Below, one piece after another: positions 48,537 through 57,483 of a stretch of 64,000 nt of DNA. Positions within the stretch are counted from its first letter, which is position 1, and every line of letters starts with the position of its first letter. The notes beneath the pieces are model-generated. The model did no database searches, was not told where the DNA came from, and was given only the letters and a program-made list of their open reading frames with translations. Source of the DNA: CAIYTF01 sp963664845 (GTDB lineage: Bacteria; Bacteroidota; Ignavibacteria; Ignavibacteriales; Ignavibacteriaceae); NCBI GenBank assembly GCA_963664845.1, contig OY761615.1:1798001-1862000 (forward strand). Direction: 5' to 3'. Position numbers and translations under genes: made by a program.

Positions 48537-49112
48537 CTATTTGGCCAGTTCTTTTTCAACCGCCGAAGTCAACGCTTCATCAAGCGGTTTAACTTTGCTC
48601 CGGAAACGGGCAACCAGGTTTCCGTCCTTCCCTATCAGGAACTTTTCAAAATTCCACTTAACATCACCGGGTTCCACGGAATCATCTCCCGTCAGTGCTG
48701 CATAGAGCGGAACTTTATCATCGCCAAGTATCTTCACTTTGTCGAAAAGCTGAAACTTCACGCCAAATTTTGAAGTGCAAAATGTCGCAATCTCCTCATT
48801 GGTGCCCGGCTCCTGTCCGCCAAAATCATTACATGGAAATCCCAGTATCTCGAAACCCTGGTCTTTGTATTTCTCATAAAGGGTTTCCAGTCCTTCATAC
48901 TGTGGCGTGAAGCCGCAATGGCTGGCCACATTAACAAGAAGAAGCACTTTCCCTTTATAGTGTCCAAGGGAAACATCTTCGCCTTTGGTGTTTTTAACCG
49001 TTATTGAATCGATATTCACGTTTGCTGACTCTTTCTTTTGCCCGCCACTCATGCGGCAGGCGAATAATGAAAAAGAAAAAACTGTTACGAGTGCTAGTAT
49101 TGTTGTTTTCAT
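48537..49112 (-). CDS. Glutathione peroxidase family, lipoprotein form
   Basis: A thiol peroxidase that reduces hydroperoxides, using Cys rather than Sec. Peroxidatic Cys is in NVASHCGFTPQY, the catalytic Gln in FGGQEPG and the Trp/Asn pair in VKWNFEKFLIGKDG. FPCNDFGG carries the second Cys that resolves the disulfide with thioredoxin in bacterial members. I place the start at 49112, because MKTTILALVTVFSFSLFAC is a lipobox-type signal; this makes it an exported lipoprotein of about 191 residues. An upstream ATG at 49172 would add a non-signal extension. Confidence 0.9.
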   Translation of the reverse strand: MKTTILALVTVFSFSLFACRMSGGQKKESANVNIDSITVKNTKGEDVSLGHYKGKVLLLVNVASHCGFTPQYEGLETLYEKYKDQGFEILGFPCNDFGGQEPGTNEEIATFCTSKFGVKFQLFDKVKILGDDKVPLYAALTGDDSVEPGDVKWNFEKFLIGKDGNLVARFRSKVKPLDEALTSAVEKELAK

Positions 49113-49177
49113 ATACCACGTAACCTTTATTGCGGCAATATAGTTCCCGCTACCAACAAGTGGGCGGACCACAAAGG

Positions 49178-49342
49178 CAATGGTGTCAACTTAACGGGCA
49201 CAATGAACAAATGTCATTCCCCCGAAGGTTGAGTGCACCCGAAATCCCGCTTCTAGCGGGGCGGGAATCTACCTTATCCGAGCTGTTTCAGAGTCAATTC
49301 CATAGCAGCGTCTTGCGATTTATTGCTAAGTTGACACCATTG
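49178..49342. repeat. MITE-like element, copy 1 (18-bp terminal inverted repeats)
   Basis: GGCAATGGTGTCAACTTA at the left recurs inverted at the right (TAAGTTGACACCATTG plus CC). The 165-bp interior has no gene but contains TCCCGCTTCTAGCGGGGCGG, a small palindrome. A shorter element with nearly the same ends lies at 52467-52557. It stands in the gap between gpx and the TPR lipoprotein gene. Confidence 0.75.
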
Positions 49343-49500
49343 CCGCAAAGCACAGGGAGGACGCCTGCAACCGCCGGAAAAAAGTTCAGAACACTTTTTA
49401 ACCTCAAATTCTAATGAGGGTACCCCTTTTATTCTAAAAAATCTGCCAATTAATTAGTAAATTTTGGCATTGAATTAATGAACAGAAATAACGGAGCGAC

Positions 49501-50013
49501 ATGAAAAGACTGGTAATTATCATTGGAGTTTTTGCACTGCTGTTTGGCGGCTGCAAAAAGAAGGATGAAAATGCCTATATGGAAGAGGCAAATGTATGCA
49601 TTCAGAAACTGGACGTCCCCGGCGCTGTTATGGCATACGAAAAACTCCTGGAAGAATTCCCAACCGGGCAAAAAGCTTCGATGGTGCTCTATAATCTCGG
49701 AAGAATTTATCAGGATAAATCAGATAAAAGCCTGGACGCTGAACAATCGAGCAAAAAAGCAATTTCCTATTACAAACAGGTTGTGGCCAAATTTCCTCAG
49801 GCACAACAGGCCCCCGCAGCATTATTTAATATAGCGTTTATTCAGGCAAACGAACTGAGAAGTTTCGATGAGGCCAAGGCTTCCTATACCCAGTTCATCA
49901 GGGACTATCCAAACGATCTTCTGGTGCCATCTGCCAAGGCAGAAATTGACAACATGGGAAAATCACCCGAAGAGATAATCCAGGCTGCGGAAGCCCAGGC
50001 ACATGCCCGCTGA
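49501..50013 (+). CDS. TPR lipoprotein, BamD/YbgF-like
   Basis: A 170-residue lipoprotein. Signal and lipobox (LVIIIGVFALLFGGCKKKDE) are followed by two or three TPR-like repeats (AVMAYEKLLEEFPTGQKASMVLYNLGRIYQ, then AISYYKQVVAKFPQAQQAPAALFNIAFI). The pattern of a TPR repeat followed by EFP or KFP is shared with BamD and CpoB (YbgF), but the protein is too short for BamD. Role: probably an envelope scaffold. It overlaps the next gene by 11 bases. Confidence 0.82.
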   Translation: MKRLVIIIGVFALLFGGCKKKDENAYMEEANVCIQKLDVPGAVMAYEKLLEEFPTGQKASMVLYNLGRIYQDKSDKSLDAEQSSKKAISYYKQVVAKFPQAQQAPAALFNIAFIQANELRSFDEAKASYTQFIRDYPNDLLVPSAKAEIDNMGKSPEEIIQAAEAQAHAR

Positions 50014-50914
50014 CGCAAACAACGATTTTCGCAAATACCTCGACCCGGCTGTTGTTTCGCGGCTCTCCTCACTTGAGCTGAAATCGAAATACATTGTTGA
50101 GGGGTTTATGCTGGGGCTCCACCGGAGTCCCTATCATGGGTTTAGCATTGAATTCAGCCAGCACAGACCCTATATGCAGGGCGATGCCGTTAAGGACATT
50201 GACTGGAAAGCATATGGCAAAACCGACCGGTACTTCGTTAAACAATATGAAGAAGAGACAAATCTTAAATGCTATATCCTGCTGGACTGCAGTTCTTCAA
50301 TGGCATTTTCCCACGGCGACCGTATATCGAAATTTGACTACGGCGCCATGCTCGCCGCGTCGCTTGCCTATCTCAGCATTCATCAAAAAGATGCTGCAGG
50401 CATAACACTCTACGCAGACGAAATAAAAAAGACACTGCCTCCCCGTGCAACGGGAATTTACCTCAACGAACTGCTGAAGGCTATCGCGCGGGTGAAAGTT
50501 GAAGGCAAAACAAACTCGGGCAAATGCCTGTCAAAAATTGCGGAAAAAATTAACCGCCGCGGTGTGGTGGTGGTTATCTCAGACTTTTTTGATGATGCGG
50601 AAACAACGCTCAGCGCCTTAAAACACTTCCGGTTCAAAAAGAACGAAGTTATTGTTTTCCAGGTGCTGGACCCGGTTGAACTGAATTTTACGTTTGGGCG
50701 GGATGCCACGTTTGTCGATATGGAATCGGGCGATGAATTGCTCACGCAGCCCTATCACATTCAGAAAAGTTACCAGGATGCAATGGCGCAATTCACCAAA
50801 AAGCTGCGCGAGGAATGTATTAACAGCGGGATTGAATATAATCTCGTGAATACGCAGACCCCGTTTGATAAAGCACTCTTTTCTTACCTGCAAAAACGGG
50901 AAAAACTCTATTAA
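50003..50914 (+). CDS. DUF58 domain protein
   Basis: A 303-residue soluble DUF58 protein. Conserved segments are the N-terminal SLELKSKYIVEGFMLGLHRSPY, the DUF58 core SQHRPYMQGDAVKDIDWKAYGKTD, and a vWA-like domain with the MIDAS-type LLDCSSSMAF. DUF58 proteins usually pair with MoxR ATPases; no MoxR gene is in view. The ATG overlaps the TPR lipoprotein gene by 11 bases. Confidence 0.92.
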   Translation: MPADANNDFRKYLDPAVVSRLSSLELKSKYIVEGFMLGLHRSPYHGFSIEFSQHRPYMQGDAVKDIDWKAYGKTDRYFVKQYEEETNLKCYILLDCSSSMAFSHGDRISKFDYGAMLAASLAYLSIHQKDAAGITLYADEIKKTLPPRATGIYLNELLKAIARVKVEGKTNSGKCLSKIAEKINRRGVVVVISDFFDDAETTLSALKHFRFKKNEVIVFQVLDPVELNFTFGRDATFVDMESGDELLTQPYHIQKSYQDAMAQFTKKLREECINSGIEYNLVNTQTPFDKALFSYLQKREKLY

Positions 50915-50993
50915 TAAGTCAACCCAAAACAGCATCCTTGTTTTTTTCTTACCTGTGTCATACATTTGCATTACATATTCCAACGAGTAGCAA

Positions 50994-51284
50994 TTGAAAT
51001 CCTCAGACATACAACTGAAGCATGGTATCCCCGATACCAAACACGCTTCTGCATGGATAGAGTACGATCTTCCCCAGCCGGCGAAGATTGCGCTTGAGGT
51101 ATATGATATGAGTGGGGAAAGACTCATGACGCTGCTGAATGAAAAGAAACCTGCCGGCGCCCATTCCTATGAATTTACGAGCCAAAAGCAACGGCTTGAT
51201 GGCGGGCACTACTATTGCCGGTTTGCCGCCTATGACGATGCCGAACGTTTATTTTACGTCAGCGTCAACAAGCTTGCGCTCTGA
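50994..51284 (+). CDS. Free-standing T9SS-sorting-domain-like protein
   Basis: A 96-residue protein that is nearly all one domain resembling the type A T9SS tail: IEYDLPQPAKIALEVYDMSG, ERLMTLLNEKKPAGAHSYEF, then LDGGHYYCRFAAYDDAERLF. Passenger domain, signal peptide and the NPFNPS motif are all missing. The start is TTG with a weak GAG upstream. Its last 36 bases overlap the convergent mnmA. It may be a fragment of a lost cargo protein or a cytosolic use of the FlgD-Ig-like fold. Confidence 0.6.
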   Translation: MKSSDIQLKHGIPDTKHASAWIEYDLPQPAKIALEVYDMSGERLMTLLNEKKPAGAHSYEFTSQKQRLDGGHYYCRFAAYDDAERLFYVSVNKLAL

Positions 51285-52352
51285 GCCAACCGGAATTTCA
51301 TTCTCTATTGAACCGCCGCCAAGGCAATACTCCCCGTCATAGAACACCGCAAACTGCCCCGGCGCAATTCCACGGTCAAACCCTTCAATCTTCACAAACC
51401 CGTCAAGTTCATTCAGCAAATCCAGGCGACAGTTGTAAAACCTGGGACCATGACGAAGTTTCAGCCGCAATTCTTTTTTATCCGTGGGTTCCCCGGCAAT
51501 CCAGTTTATGTTCCTGACGTAGAATGAGTCCCTCTTCACCTCAAGAAGCTCTTTGTTGCGGGAGATATAAATGATGTTATTGATGTGATCCTTTTTCACC
51601 ACGTACCAGGGCCCGCCGTGCAATTTGATGCCCTGACGCTGCCCGATGGTGAAATAGTAATAGCCCTGGTGCTCACCAACTTTCTTTGATTCATCGATAT
51701 TAATGATGTCACCCTTTATTTCACCCAAGTGAAATTTGACGAAATCGTTAAACTTAATTTTTCCGAGGAAACAAATTCCCTGACTGTCTTTCCGTATCTG
51801 GTTAGGCAGATCGAATTCTTTGGCAAACTGCCTAATCTGTTTCTTGTCATAGTGCCCAAGCGGGAACAGTGCCCGTTTCAGTTGCGGTGGAGTAACATAG
51901 GCCAAAAAATAGGTCTGGTCTTTGATCGGGTCAGGGGAGATTTTCAGGAGGTGTTTTCCATCCTTTTCTTCAATCATGCCATAGTGACCGGATGCAACTT
52001 TTTCATACATAGGGTCGATTTTGTCGTAGAAATCGCCAAACTTAATGAGCCGGTTACAATACATATCCGGATTTGGTGTCCTGCCTGCTTTGATCTCCGC
52101 TATGGTATAGCTGACAACCTTTGCCCAGTATTCATCCTGAAGGGGAAGCACTTCCAGTTTAACCCCGGCCTGCTCACAGACAGCACGTGCAAACTCAAGG
52201 TCTTCTTCCCACGGGCAATCGCCAAGGAAGGAAAATTCATCCTGTAACCAAATCTTTAAATAAAATGCCGTGACGTCGTGCCCCTGCTGCTGCAAAAGCC
52301 GCAATGCAACGGAACTATCCACGCCGCCAGAAAGAAGAACTGCTATTTTCAT
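51249..52352 (-). CDS. mnmA: tRNA-specific 2-thiouridylase MnmA
   Basis: An enzyme of 367 residues that thiolates U34 of tRNA-Lys, -Glu and -Gln, including the tRNA-Glu(UUC) of this window. The PP-loop is LLSGGVDSSVALRLL, the first catalytic Cys is in TPNPDMYCNRLIKFG, and the second is in DSQGICFLGKIKF. KDQTYFLAYV and YTIGQRQGI-type (YFTIGQRQGIKLHGG) segments are conserved. The C-terminal beta domain includes RGIAPGQFAVFYDGEYCLGGG. It overlaps a convergent gene by 36 bases. Confidence 0.96.
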   Translation of the reverse strand: MKIAVLLSGGVDSSVALRLLQQQGHDVTAFYLKIWLQDEFSFLGDCPWEEDLEFARAVCEQAGVKLEVLPLQDEYWAKVVSYTIAEIKAGRTPNPDMYCNRLIKFGDFYDKIDPMYEKVASGHYGMIEEKDGKHLLKISPDPIKDQTYFLAYVTPPQLKRALFPLGHYDKKQIRQFAKEFDLPNQIRKDSQGICFLGKIKFNDFVKFHLGEIKGDIINIDESKKVGEHQGYYYFTIGQRQGIKLHGGPWYVVKKDHINNIIYISRNKELLEVKRDSFYVRNINWIAGEPTDKKELRLKLRHGPRFYNCRLDLLNELDGFVKIEGFDRGIAPGQFAVFYDGEYCLGGGSIENEIPVGSERKLVDADVK

Positions 52353-52466
52353 TGAAACGCTGAATATCTCTATAAACTGAAAAGTTAAATTTACGGAATT
52401 GTGGCGGGATTTGCAGGATATTCGCGGAAGTTACCTGTTTTTGACCCTTCCCTGCATATTGAAGCT

Positions 52467-52557
52467 AATGCTGTCAACTTAAGAGAGAAAACTCTGGTTT
52501 TGTCATTTAGGAGTCATCGACGCAATAACTGCTTTGGGGCGTTAAGGTGACACCATT
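52467..52557. repeat. MITE-like element, copy 2 (short)
   Basis: AATGCTGTCAACTTAA at the left and TTAAGGTGACACCATT at the right are imperfect inverted repeats that match the ends of the element at 49178-49342. The 91-bp interior is unrelated to the first copy as far as I can see. It lies in a 317-bp gap between mnmA and the truncated ATPase; the remainder of the gap has short direct repeats (AAGTTCCAC, GTTTTACC) and no gene. Confidence 0.65.
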
Positions 52558-52669
52558 GTTCGTAAAGCGAGGGGACGAACGCAAGTTCGACCATGGTTCA
52601 AATTAAGTTCCACTGAGTTTGACCGGAGTTTTACCTAAGTTTTACCGGTTTAAGTTCTGTAAGTTATTG

Positions 52670-53017
52670 TTATGAAATAAGTTCCACCACTTTTACCACC
52701 TTTTGCAGCATTTTTTTTGCTTGTGTATTGTCAAATATTTCCGGTTGCGAATTCTGCGATGATGCGGTCGGGTCACTGATGCCAGTCAGATTACGGAGAT
52801 TGGCCTGTCCGGTCATTTTGCGAATCAGCCTGGAGACAGCAAGGGCGAGATCGAGGGAGAACATGCTCTTTCCGGGTCTTCGCTTTCCAGAGAGAACAGC
52901 CACACCCTTGGGAAAGAGTCCGTTTGCGATCCATTGTATTAAACGCGATTTGCAGTTGTTGATTTCCTGCAACGTAATAAATTCACAGTCATGGTATGTA
53001 GTGCTAAGATTTTTCAT
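52670..53017 (-). pseudogene. Truncated RepA-like AAA ATPase
   Basis: A 115-codon frame. The N-terminal half resembles RepA/AAA_25 helicase-type ATPases: LIQWIANGLFPKGVAVLSG and then a Walker A loop KRRPGKSMFSLDLALAVSRL. The loop reads GKRRPGKS where the family has GxxGxGKS, so its first glycines are altered. Walker B and the rest of the fold are missing; the tail (QAKKMLQKVVKVVELIS) is not recognisable. I take it as the remnant of a replication gene from a plasmid or integrated element. Confidence 0.6.
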
Positions 53018-53412
53018 GGTCTCAACTTTTATTTATTCATACAGGTTATGATTCACCGCGAAATTACTTAATGAATGGTGACGCGGTCAAGTTCACAGTG
53101 CACAGGGTGGGGCATTGCACGGTGCATTGCACAACGTAGTGTGGCGTGCACTGCATGGGGCAGGGGGGTGGTGCTCTATGACTGTGAAAATGCTACGAAA
53201 TATGTTACCATGATGTCACTACAATAATATCGCCCCTTCAGCTCAAAGATCATACGCTACTGTTATTCTACAATAATGCCACTGGGCTTAAAATTCGGAT
53301 AGCAATGCCTATGTGAAATAAAGCGGTTGAAAAAGTACCAGGGGCAAAAATTTTTAAAACTGTTTTAAAATACTAATTGTCTTCCGGCATGATATCAAAA
53401 AGTTTCAATGCG
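53018..53412. other. Intergenic region with iteron-like TGCAC repeats
   Basis: Upstream of the truncated ATPase, 53098-53156 holds GTGCAC twice (53098-53103, 53146-53151) and GCATTGCAC twice, 12 bases apart (53112-53120, 53124-53132), plus further TGCAT/GTGCA words, followed by a G-rich run. The composition differs from the AT-rich surroundings. It looks like the iterons of a replication origin, but I cannot show function. The rest of the gap shows nothing. Confidence 0.45.
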
Positions 53413-54267
53413 TTATTTATCCAATTCTTCTGTAAGCTGTTTTTCATAAATTTTTTCCATAAACGTATTTTTGCTGGCAGAATGAATCTTGTGCAGAAAG
53501 TCAACCCTTTCCTGCTTTGTCGCTTTCCTTTTAAGCAGATGAGGTAATTGATATTGAGAACGAACTGACCCTGGATATTTCTCAACCATTTCCGTTGCAA
53601 ATAAATCTCTTTGAATCTGATCGTCGCATATTATGTTATAATATTCTATGATAATTTCAAGTATGGTTGCGGAATACACACTGCCAGGATATGCCTCATG
53701 TAATCTTGTCAACTCATCAATCTGTTGTTGAGTTTGAGGGCCTGTTTTAGGCGCCATTGATATCATTATTTCGCTGAATCTGTTAAATGCTGCCAATTCA
53801 TCGCCTTCAGCATCAACAACTTCGAATGGAATTGTTTTGTTTTCAAACTTCCCATCAGATGCGGATGACCGAATTATTAACGTATACCAGCCTTTATCAA
53901 AGCAATTAGCTGCAGTCAAAGGGAACAGTGCATGCCCGTATATAAAATTCAGTTCAACAGCCCAATAGGTGCTCTCATTGGGTTGATAAGTATGGGGAGG
54001 AGCTGAAAAATTGTAATTGCCGCTGATGCATTCCCGCAACGTATCTCCTTTTTCATTTACGAGAGTAACCCGGACACGGCCAATATCCTTCGGGCCGATT
54101 ACTGAGGTTGTTGCATTCTTATATTCCAGCAAAAGTTCAACGGGTTCGCCAAACAAATAGGTGGATTTCTGTAATGTCCCGGTAACCTTCAACGGTTGTT
54201 GTGCCAATAAGGGGATCATGATAAAACCAATTAAACAAAATAACTTTATTGATGATTTCATATTCAC
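53413..54267 (-). CDS. Secreted protein of unknown function
   Basis: A 284-residue protein with a signal peptide (SIKLFCLIGFIMIPLLAQQP). The first half looks like an Ig-like beta domain (LKVTGTLQKSTYLFGEPVEL, VRVTLVNEKGDTL, FENKTIPFEVV), the second half is helical and TPR-like (PGSVYSATILEIIIEYYN, EKYPGSVRSQYQL). No family is recognised. It begins 15 bases after the end of the metalloprotease pseudogene on the same strand and was probably co-transcribed with it, perhaps as its inhibitor or chaperone; that is inference. Confidence 0.75.
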   Translation of the reverse strand: MNMKSSIKLFCLIGFIMIPLLAQQPLKVTGTLQKSTYLFGEPVELLLEYKNATTSVIGPKDIGRVRVTLVNEKGDTLRECISGNYNFSAPPHTYQPNESTYWAVELNFIYGHALFPLTAANCFDKGWYTLIIRSSASDGKFENKTIPFEVVDAEGDELAAFNRFSEIMISMAPKTGPQTQQQIDELTRLHEAYPGSVYSATILEIIIEYYNIICDDQIQRDLFATEMVEKYPGSVRSQYQLPHLLKRKATKQERVDFLHKIHSASKNTFMEKIYEKQLTEELDK

Positions 54268-54281
54268 TCCAATTTTTCAGG

Positions 54282-55360
54282 TTAATGCCAAAACCAGCAT
54301 TGCCCTACGTTGTTAGTATAATGTCCTGTACCATTAAGAAATGTAAGATGTCCGCTGCAAAAATATGGCCCGCTATGCATTGTATAGTCGCTTGGCTTCA
54401 TAGCGCAATGCCCAGATCAAGCGTTTACTTCCGGCCAGAAATGAGCCGGGTCTAAAGTCGATGGGTCAGGATAAACTTGATCATCCCCGAGAATTCCAAG
54501 GCTGTGCCCTAATTCATGCGCGGCAACAACTGTTTTTTCTTGAGCCCGCCATGTTTCGTCATTATTAAGCGCGTTAATTCTTGAATTCAAAACACAGGCT
54601 ATTGCAGGAATATTTTTTGATACATTTCGCTGCCAACAAACCCCCGTAACATCAGTCCTACCAAGCGTTAGAGATGCGGGAAGATCATCAACCCATAGAT
54701 AGCCATGTTATTTTCGTTAAACTCACTTACTATACCACCTACCCAGAGTACTAAGGTCTCATAATCTTGGATTTCACTTGCCGATTTGGGAGTTTGATTC
54801 GCATATGTTTTAAAGATAACATTTACATTTGCTTCAAAAAATGCGGCTTTCAGTTTATCAAGCCCCTTAAAATTGTTAATATCAGGACTTACAGCATCTC
54901 CAGTTATCAGTATTTCATTTATATTATAATCTTTAGTGGTGACCGGAGTGCTGACATTAACAGTTTTTTCAGCAGAATTTCCTGGTTTGTCTAATTCATC
55001 ATATAATTGAGCTTTAACCGTATATTCACCCATCTGAAAGGTATAAGGTACATCCCAAGGCATCGAAGTGGGATCATTCAACGTTGCTTCCGCGTAAGGT
55101 AACCCAGGGGAGGATTTAGACTCATATATGAATAGCTTAACCGTTCCATTTTTATAATTGCTGCGCTAAGCTACTGTCATATTAATTGTTATAGTATTCC
55201 CCGCCATAATACCTAAAAAAGCATTATTTATTGAAATGGAATTATTGGCATTGGATTCAGAACACATGGTCGGATTCATAGCATCTTTTGTGTTGCATCC
55301 TACCATAAAAAAGACCACCACACCTGCTAAAACAGAATACAAACTATTTTTTCTAATCAT
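54282..55360 (-). pseudogene. Secreted metalloprotease (HExxH, lipoprotein), disabled by two stops and a frameshift
   Basis: The frame starts at 55360 with a lipobox signal (LAGVVVFFMVGCNTKDAMN). It meets an in-frame TAG at 55166-55168, continues in the same frame (NGTVKLFIYESKSS, then PWDVPYTFQMGEYTVKAQ), stops at 54668 where a one-base shift is needed, then reads LGRTDVTGVC and the zinc motif VVAAHELGHSLGILGDD. An in-frame TGA at 54417-54419 precedes CAMKPSDYTMHSGPYFC and the final stop. Reassembled it resembles a reprolysin/matrixin-like peptidase with the met-turn-like CAMKPSDY. The third metzincin ligand position (H/D at the 11th place of the motif) is G, with D next to it. Confidence 0.75.
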
Positions 55361-55882
55361 ATTTTTCTCCTACGAATACTGATTGAAACAGTTCATGCAA
55401 TTAATTCCATTGCGTGATATAGATAGATTTTATCGATCGATAACTTCACTATTGTAAAAAGCAGCAATGCCTGTAAATTGCTTAATTAGTTTATTATTAA
55501 CAACTTTCTATTCAATGGGTTAATAATTTAATAACCCGGAACACCAATGTGTTGCCGATGAAATAAATTTTCGGGAATTATTCTGGGGGAATAAGGCATT
55601 ACGAGGATCTATTCTTCCTTTCCAAAACAAAATACAACAACATATTTCAACAGCAGCAGTATTCTCACCTTAATAACAACAGGAAAATTTTTTAATATTT
55701 CTGCTTTAATATTACGTTTTTTTTATGATTAAAATCAAATTTAAATTTTGGGAACAGCAATAACGTGTCCATATCCGTTAAACAGTTTGCCGATCATCCG
55801 CTAATCTCCTTTCTAAAGTACGCAGCACTCAGGAAGAAGTTTGTCACCTGCAACTTCAACTTTCTGTTTTACCTTCGCAACA
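55361..55882. other. Intergenic region, nothing certain
   Basis: A 522-bp AT-rich gap between two minus-strand genes. A plus-strand frame from a GTG at 55765 to 55899 (44 codons, LKYAALRKKFVTCNF) has protein-like composition but no ribosome site and no match known to me. The side near 55361 must hold the promoter of the metalloprotease remnant. Confidence 0.3.
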
Positions 55883-57154
55883 TTATCTCTCCACAATAAT
55901 CCTCAAACTTCCCCCAAACGCGTTCGGAAGTCCCGGTGCCGATGAAGGATTAACGACATAAACAAGAGTTGGCTGCACCCGCAACCACGGAAGAATGCTT
56001 TTGGCATACGTTGCCTCGCACACCATTTCAAATCCGTCCAAATGTTCCATCCTCTGGTATTCCCGTGCTATTCCCCCGGTTGCCAGCGCCACTCCAATGG
56101 TTTCATTTTCGGAAATAAGGTTTTGCAAGCTGAGCCCAACCGTGCCATAGGCATCCACATGACTGAATCCCGACTGCGCAAACCCGATCCGGGCACACAT
56201 TCCCAGCTTCACTTCGTTGGTATATTGTTTCAATTCCGGACTGTCAAAAAACACGTAGGCGCCTTTATCACCATAAAGCAATTCATCTTCGCAATCGGGG
56301 TCATCCGCCACCATCTTCGGATGCCTTGCGGTATACAGCCATCCACCCACTCCTGCAACATTACTCAGATCATTCGAAAGCGCGCTGCTGATCTGGCTCA
56401 CGAAAAGCAAGCCATCGTTTTTGTTAATATTAATTGCTACAAACCGCCCATCGCAATCCGGTTTTCCATCCAGCACTGCGGTTCTGACTGTTATTCTTTC
56501 CGATGCCTTCAGACTCAATCGCAGAGCAAGCGACGGGTGCGGATATATAGACGGGCCATTGCTGCCACTCATGCCAAATTCAGATCCTATACCCTGTGAC
56601 GGCGTTACGAACAATGCTGAGGAATTTTTCGCATCGAATTCCGAATTGAGATCAAACAACCCGAATAACAGAGAAGCATCATCATTTAAAAATTTCTTCT
56701 CTACCCACAGATCCATAAAAGAGAGTATCTTTTGCGTTTCAATATTGCTCACTCCCTGCAGTGTGCCAAACATAGCGTTTGCACTCAGACCGGAATGGAA
56801 GAAGGGATGAATGAATATCCTTGTGGACGGAACACCAAGTATTTGCTCCATATCAAGGTATGAGAAGAGCTGAACATTATCCATATCAACGTGACCCGTT
56901 CTTTCACCACCGGAAAAATTGCCAACTGTTTCGTGAACATACTTAAGATTAATTGTTATTGGCAGTTCTTCGGACTGCCGGGAATTATTCTGACTAGAAT
57001 CGCTCTCCGGTATGTTTTCTAAACAGGGTGAACAATAGGTTGCGCTTATTAGACTGCTAACATAGCCGTTTGGAAAAGTGGGCTGCAGCGCACCGAATAC
57101 AATGATCAAAAGTGTTGTACGAAGCAGCGTTGGTTTTGTTTGCATTCGTTGCAT
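55883..57154 (-). CDS. OprB-family carbohydrate porin
   Basis: A 423-residue outer-membrane beta-barrel. A signal peptide (LLRTTLLIIVFGALQPTFPNG) is followed by OprB-type segments: LLFGLFDLNSEFDAKNSSALF, GIGSEFGMSGSNGPSIYPHPSLALRL, TVRTAVLDGKPDCDG, and a terminal barrel strand ending in FGGSLRIIVER. OprB porins let sugars and small solutes cross the outer membrane. It lies downstream of feoAB on the same strand, but the 93-bp gap leaves the operon relation uncertain. Confidence 0.88.
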   Translation of the reverse strand: MQRMQTKPTLLRTTLLIIVFGALQPTFPNGYVSSLISATYCSPCLENIPESDSSQNNSRQSEELPITINLKYVHETVGNFSGGERTGHVDMDNVQLFSYLDMEQILGVPSTRIFIHPFFHSGLSANAMFGTLQGVSNIETQKILSFMDLWVEKKFLNDDASLLFGLFDLNSEFDAKNSSALFVTPSQGIGSEFGMSGSNGPSIYPHPSLALRLSLKASERITVRTAVLDGKPDCDGRFVAININKNDGLLFVSQISSALSNDLSNVAGVGGWLYTARHPKMVADDPDCEDELLYGDKGAYVFFDSPELKQYTNEVKLGMCARIGFAQSGFSHVDAYGTVGLSLQNLISENETIGVALATGGIAREYQRMEHLDGFEMVCEATYAKSILPWLRVQPTLVYVVNPSSAPGLPNAFGGSLRIIVER

Positions 57155-57247
57155 AATAATGTAGGTATATAGTTTGTTTTTGGTTTCCCGGTCATAAGGA
57201 ATAATGCCTCTGGATATTGATTAATCTGAATGTTTTTCCGATCTATG

Positions 57248-57433
57248 CTATTCACATGGAATAGACTTTTTCTGTGCATTCTTGAACAAAGTGACAGCCG
57301 TGCATCCACTGCAATGGCGCCCGCACGCGGAGATTTGCGCAGTCTTGCGCTTCCTGAGCCGGCTCCGCAGCAATAGAACCACTGCAACACTCACAATCAC
57401 CAACGAAATGATCTGCTGCCAGTCAAAATGCAT
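57248..57433 (-). CDS. FeoB-associated Cys-rich membrane protein
   Basis: A 61-residue protein with one membrane helix (IISLVIVSVAVVLLLRSRL) followed by a basic stretch and the Cys motif CGRHCSGCTAV with a final Cys (SIPCE). It matches the FeoB_associated family, small proteins found next to feoB. Its position 50 bases downstream of feoB supports the call. Likely role: an accessory of iron(II) uptake in place of FeoC; the mechanism is unknown. Confidence 0.85.
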   Translation of the reverse strand: MHFDWQQIISLVIVSVAVVLLLRSRLRKRKTAQISACGRHCSGCTAVTLFKNAQKKSIPCE

Positions 57434-57483
57434 TATGCTCTTCCTTAATAGTTTCGCAATTTATAACGTAATGGTTTAGGCGC

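Noticed and set aside
53098..53156. Possible CRISPR array from the repeated GCATTGCAC words
   Set aside because: The units are too short (9 bases) and there are no spacers of regular length; iteron-like is the better description.
54417..54419. TGA as selenocysteine in the metalloprotease
   Set aside because: No SECIS-like hairpin directly follows, and a TAG and a frameshift in the same gene make decay the simpler reading.
55765..55899. Plus-strand 44-codon frame with GTG start and protein-like composition
   Set aside because: It has no ribosome site, overlaps the porin 3' end and has no family; it may be chance or debris.
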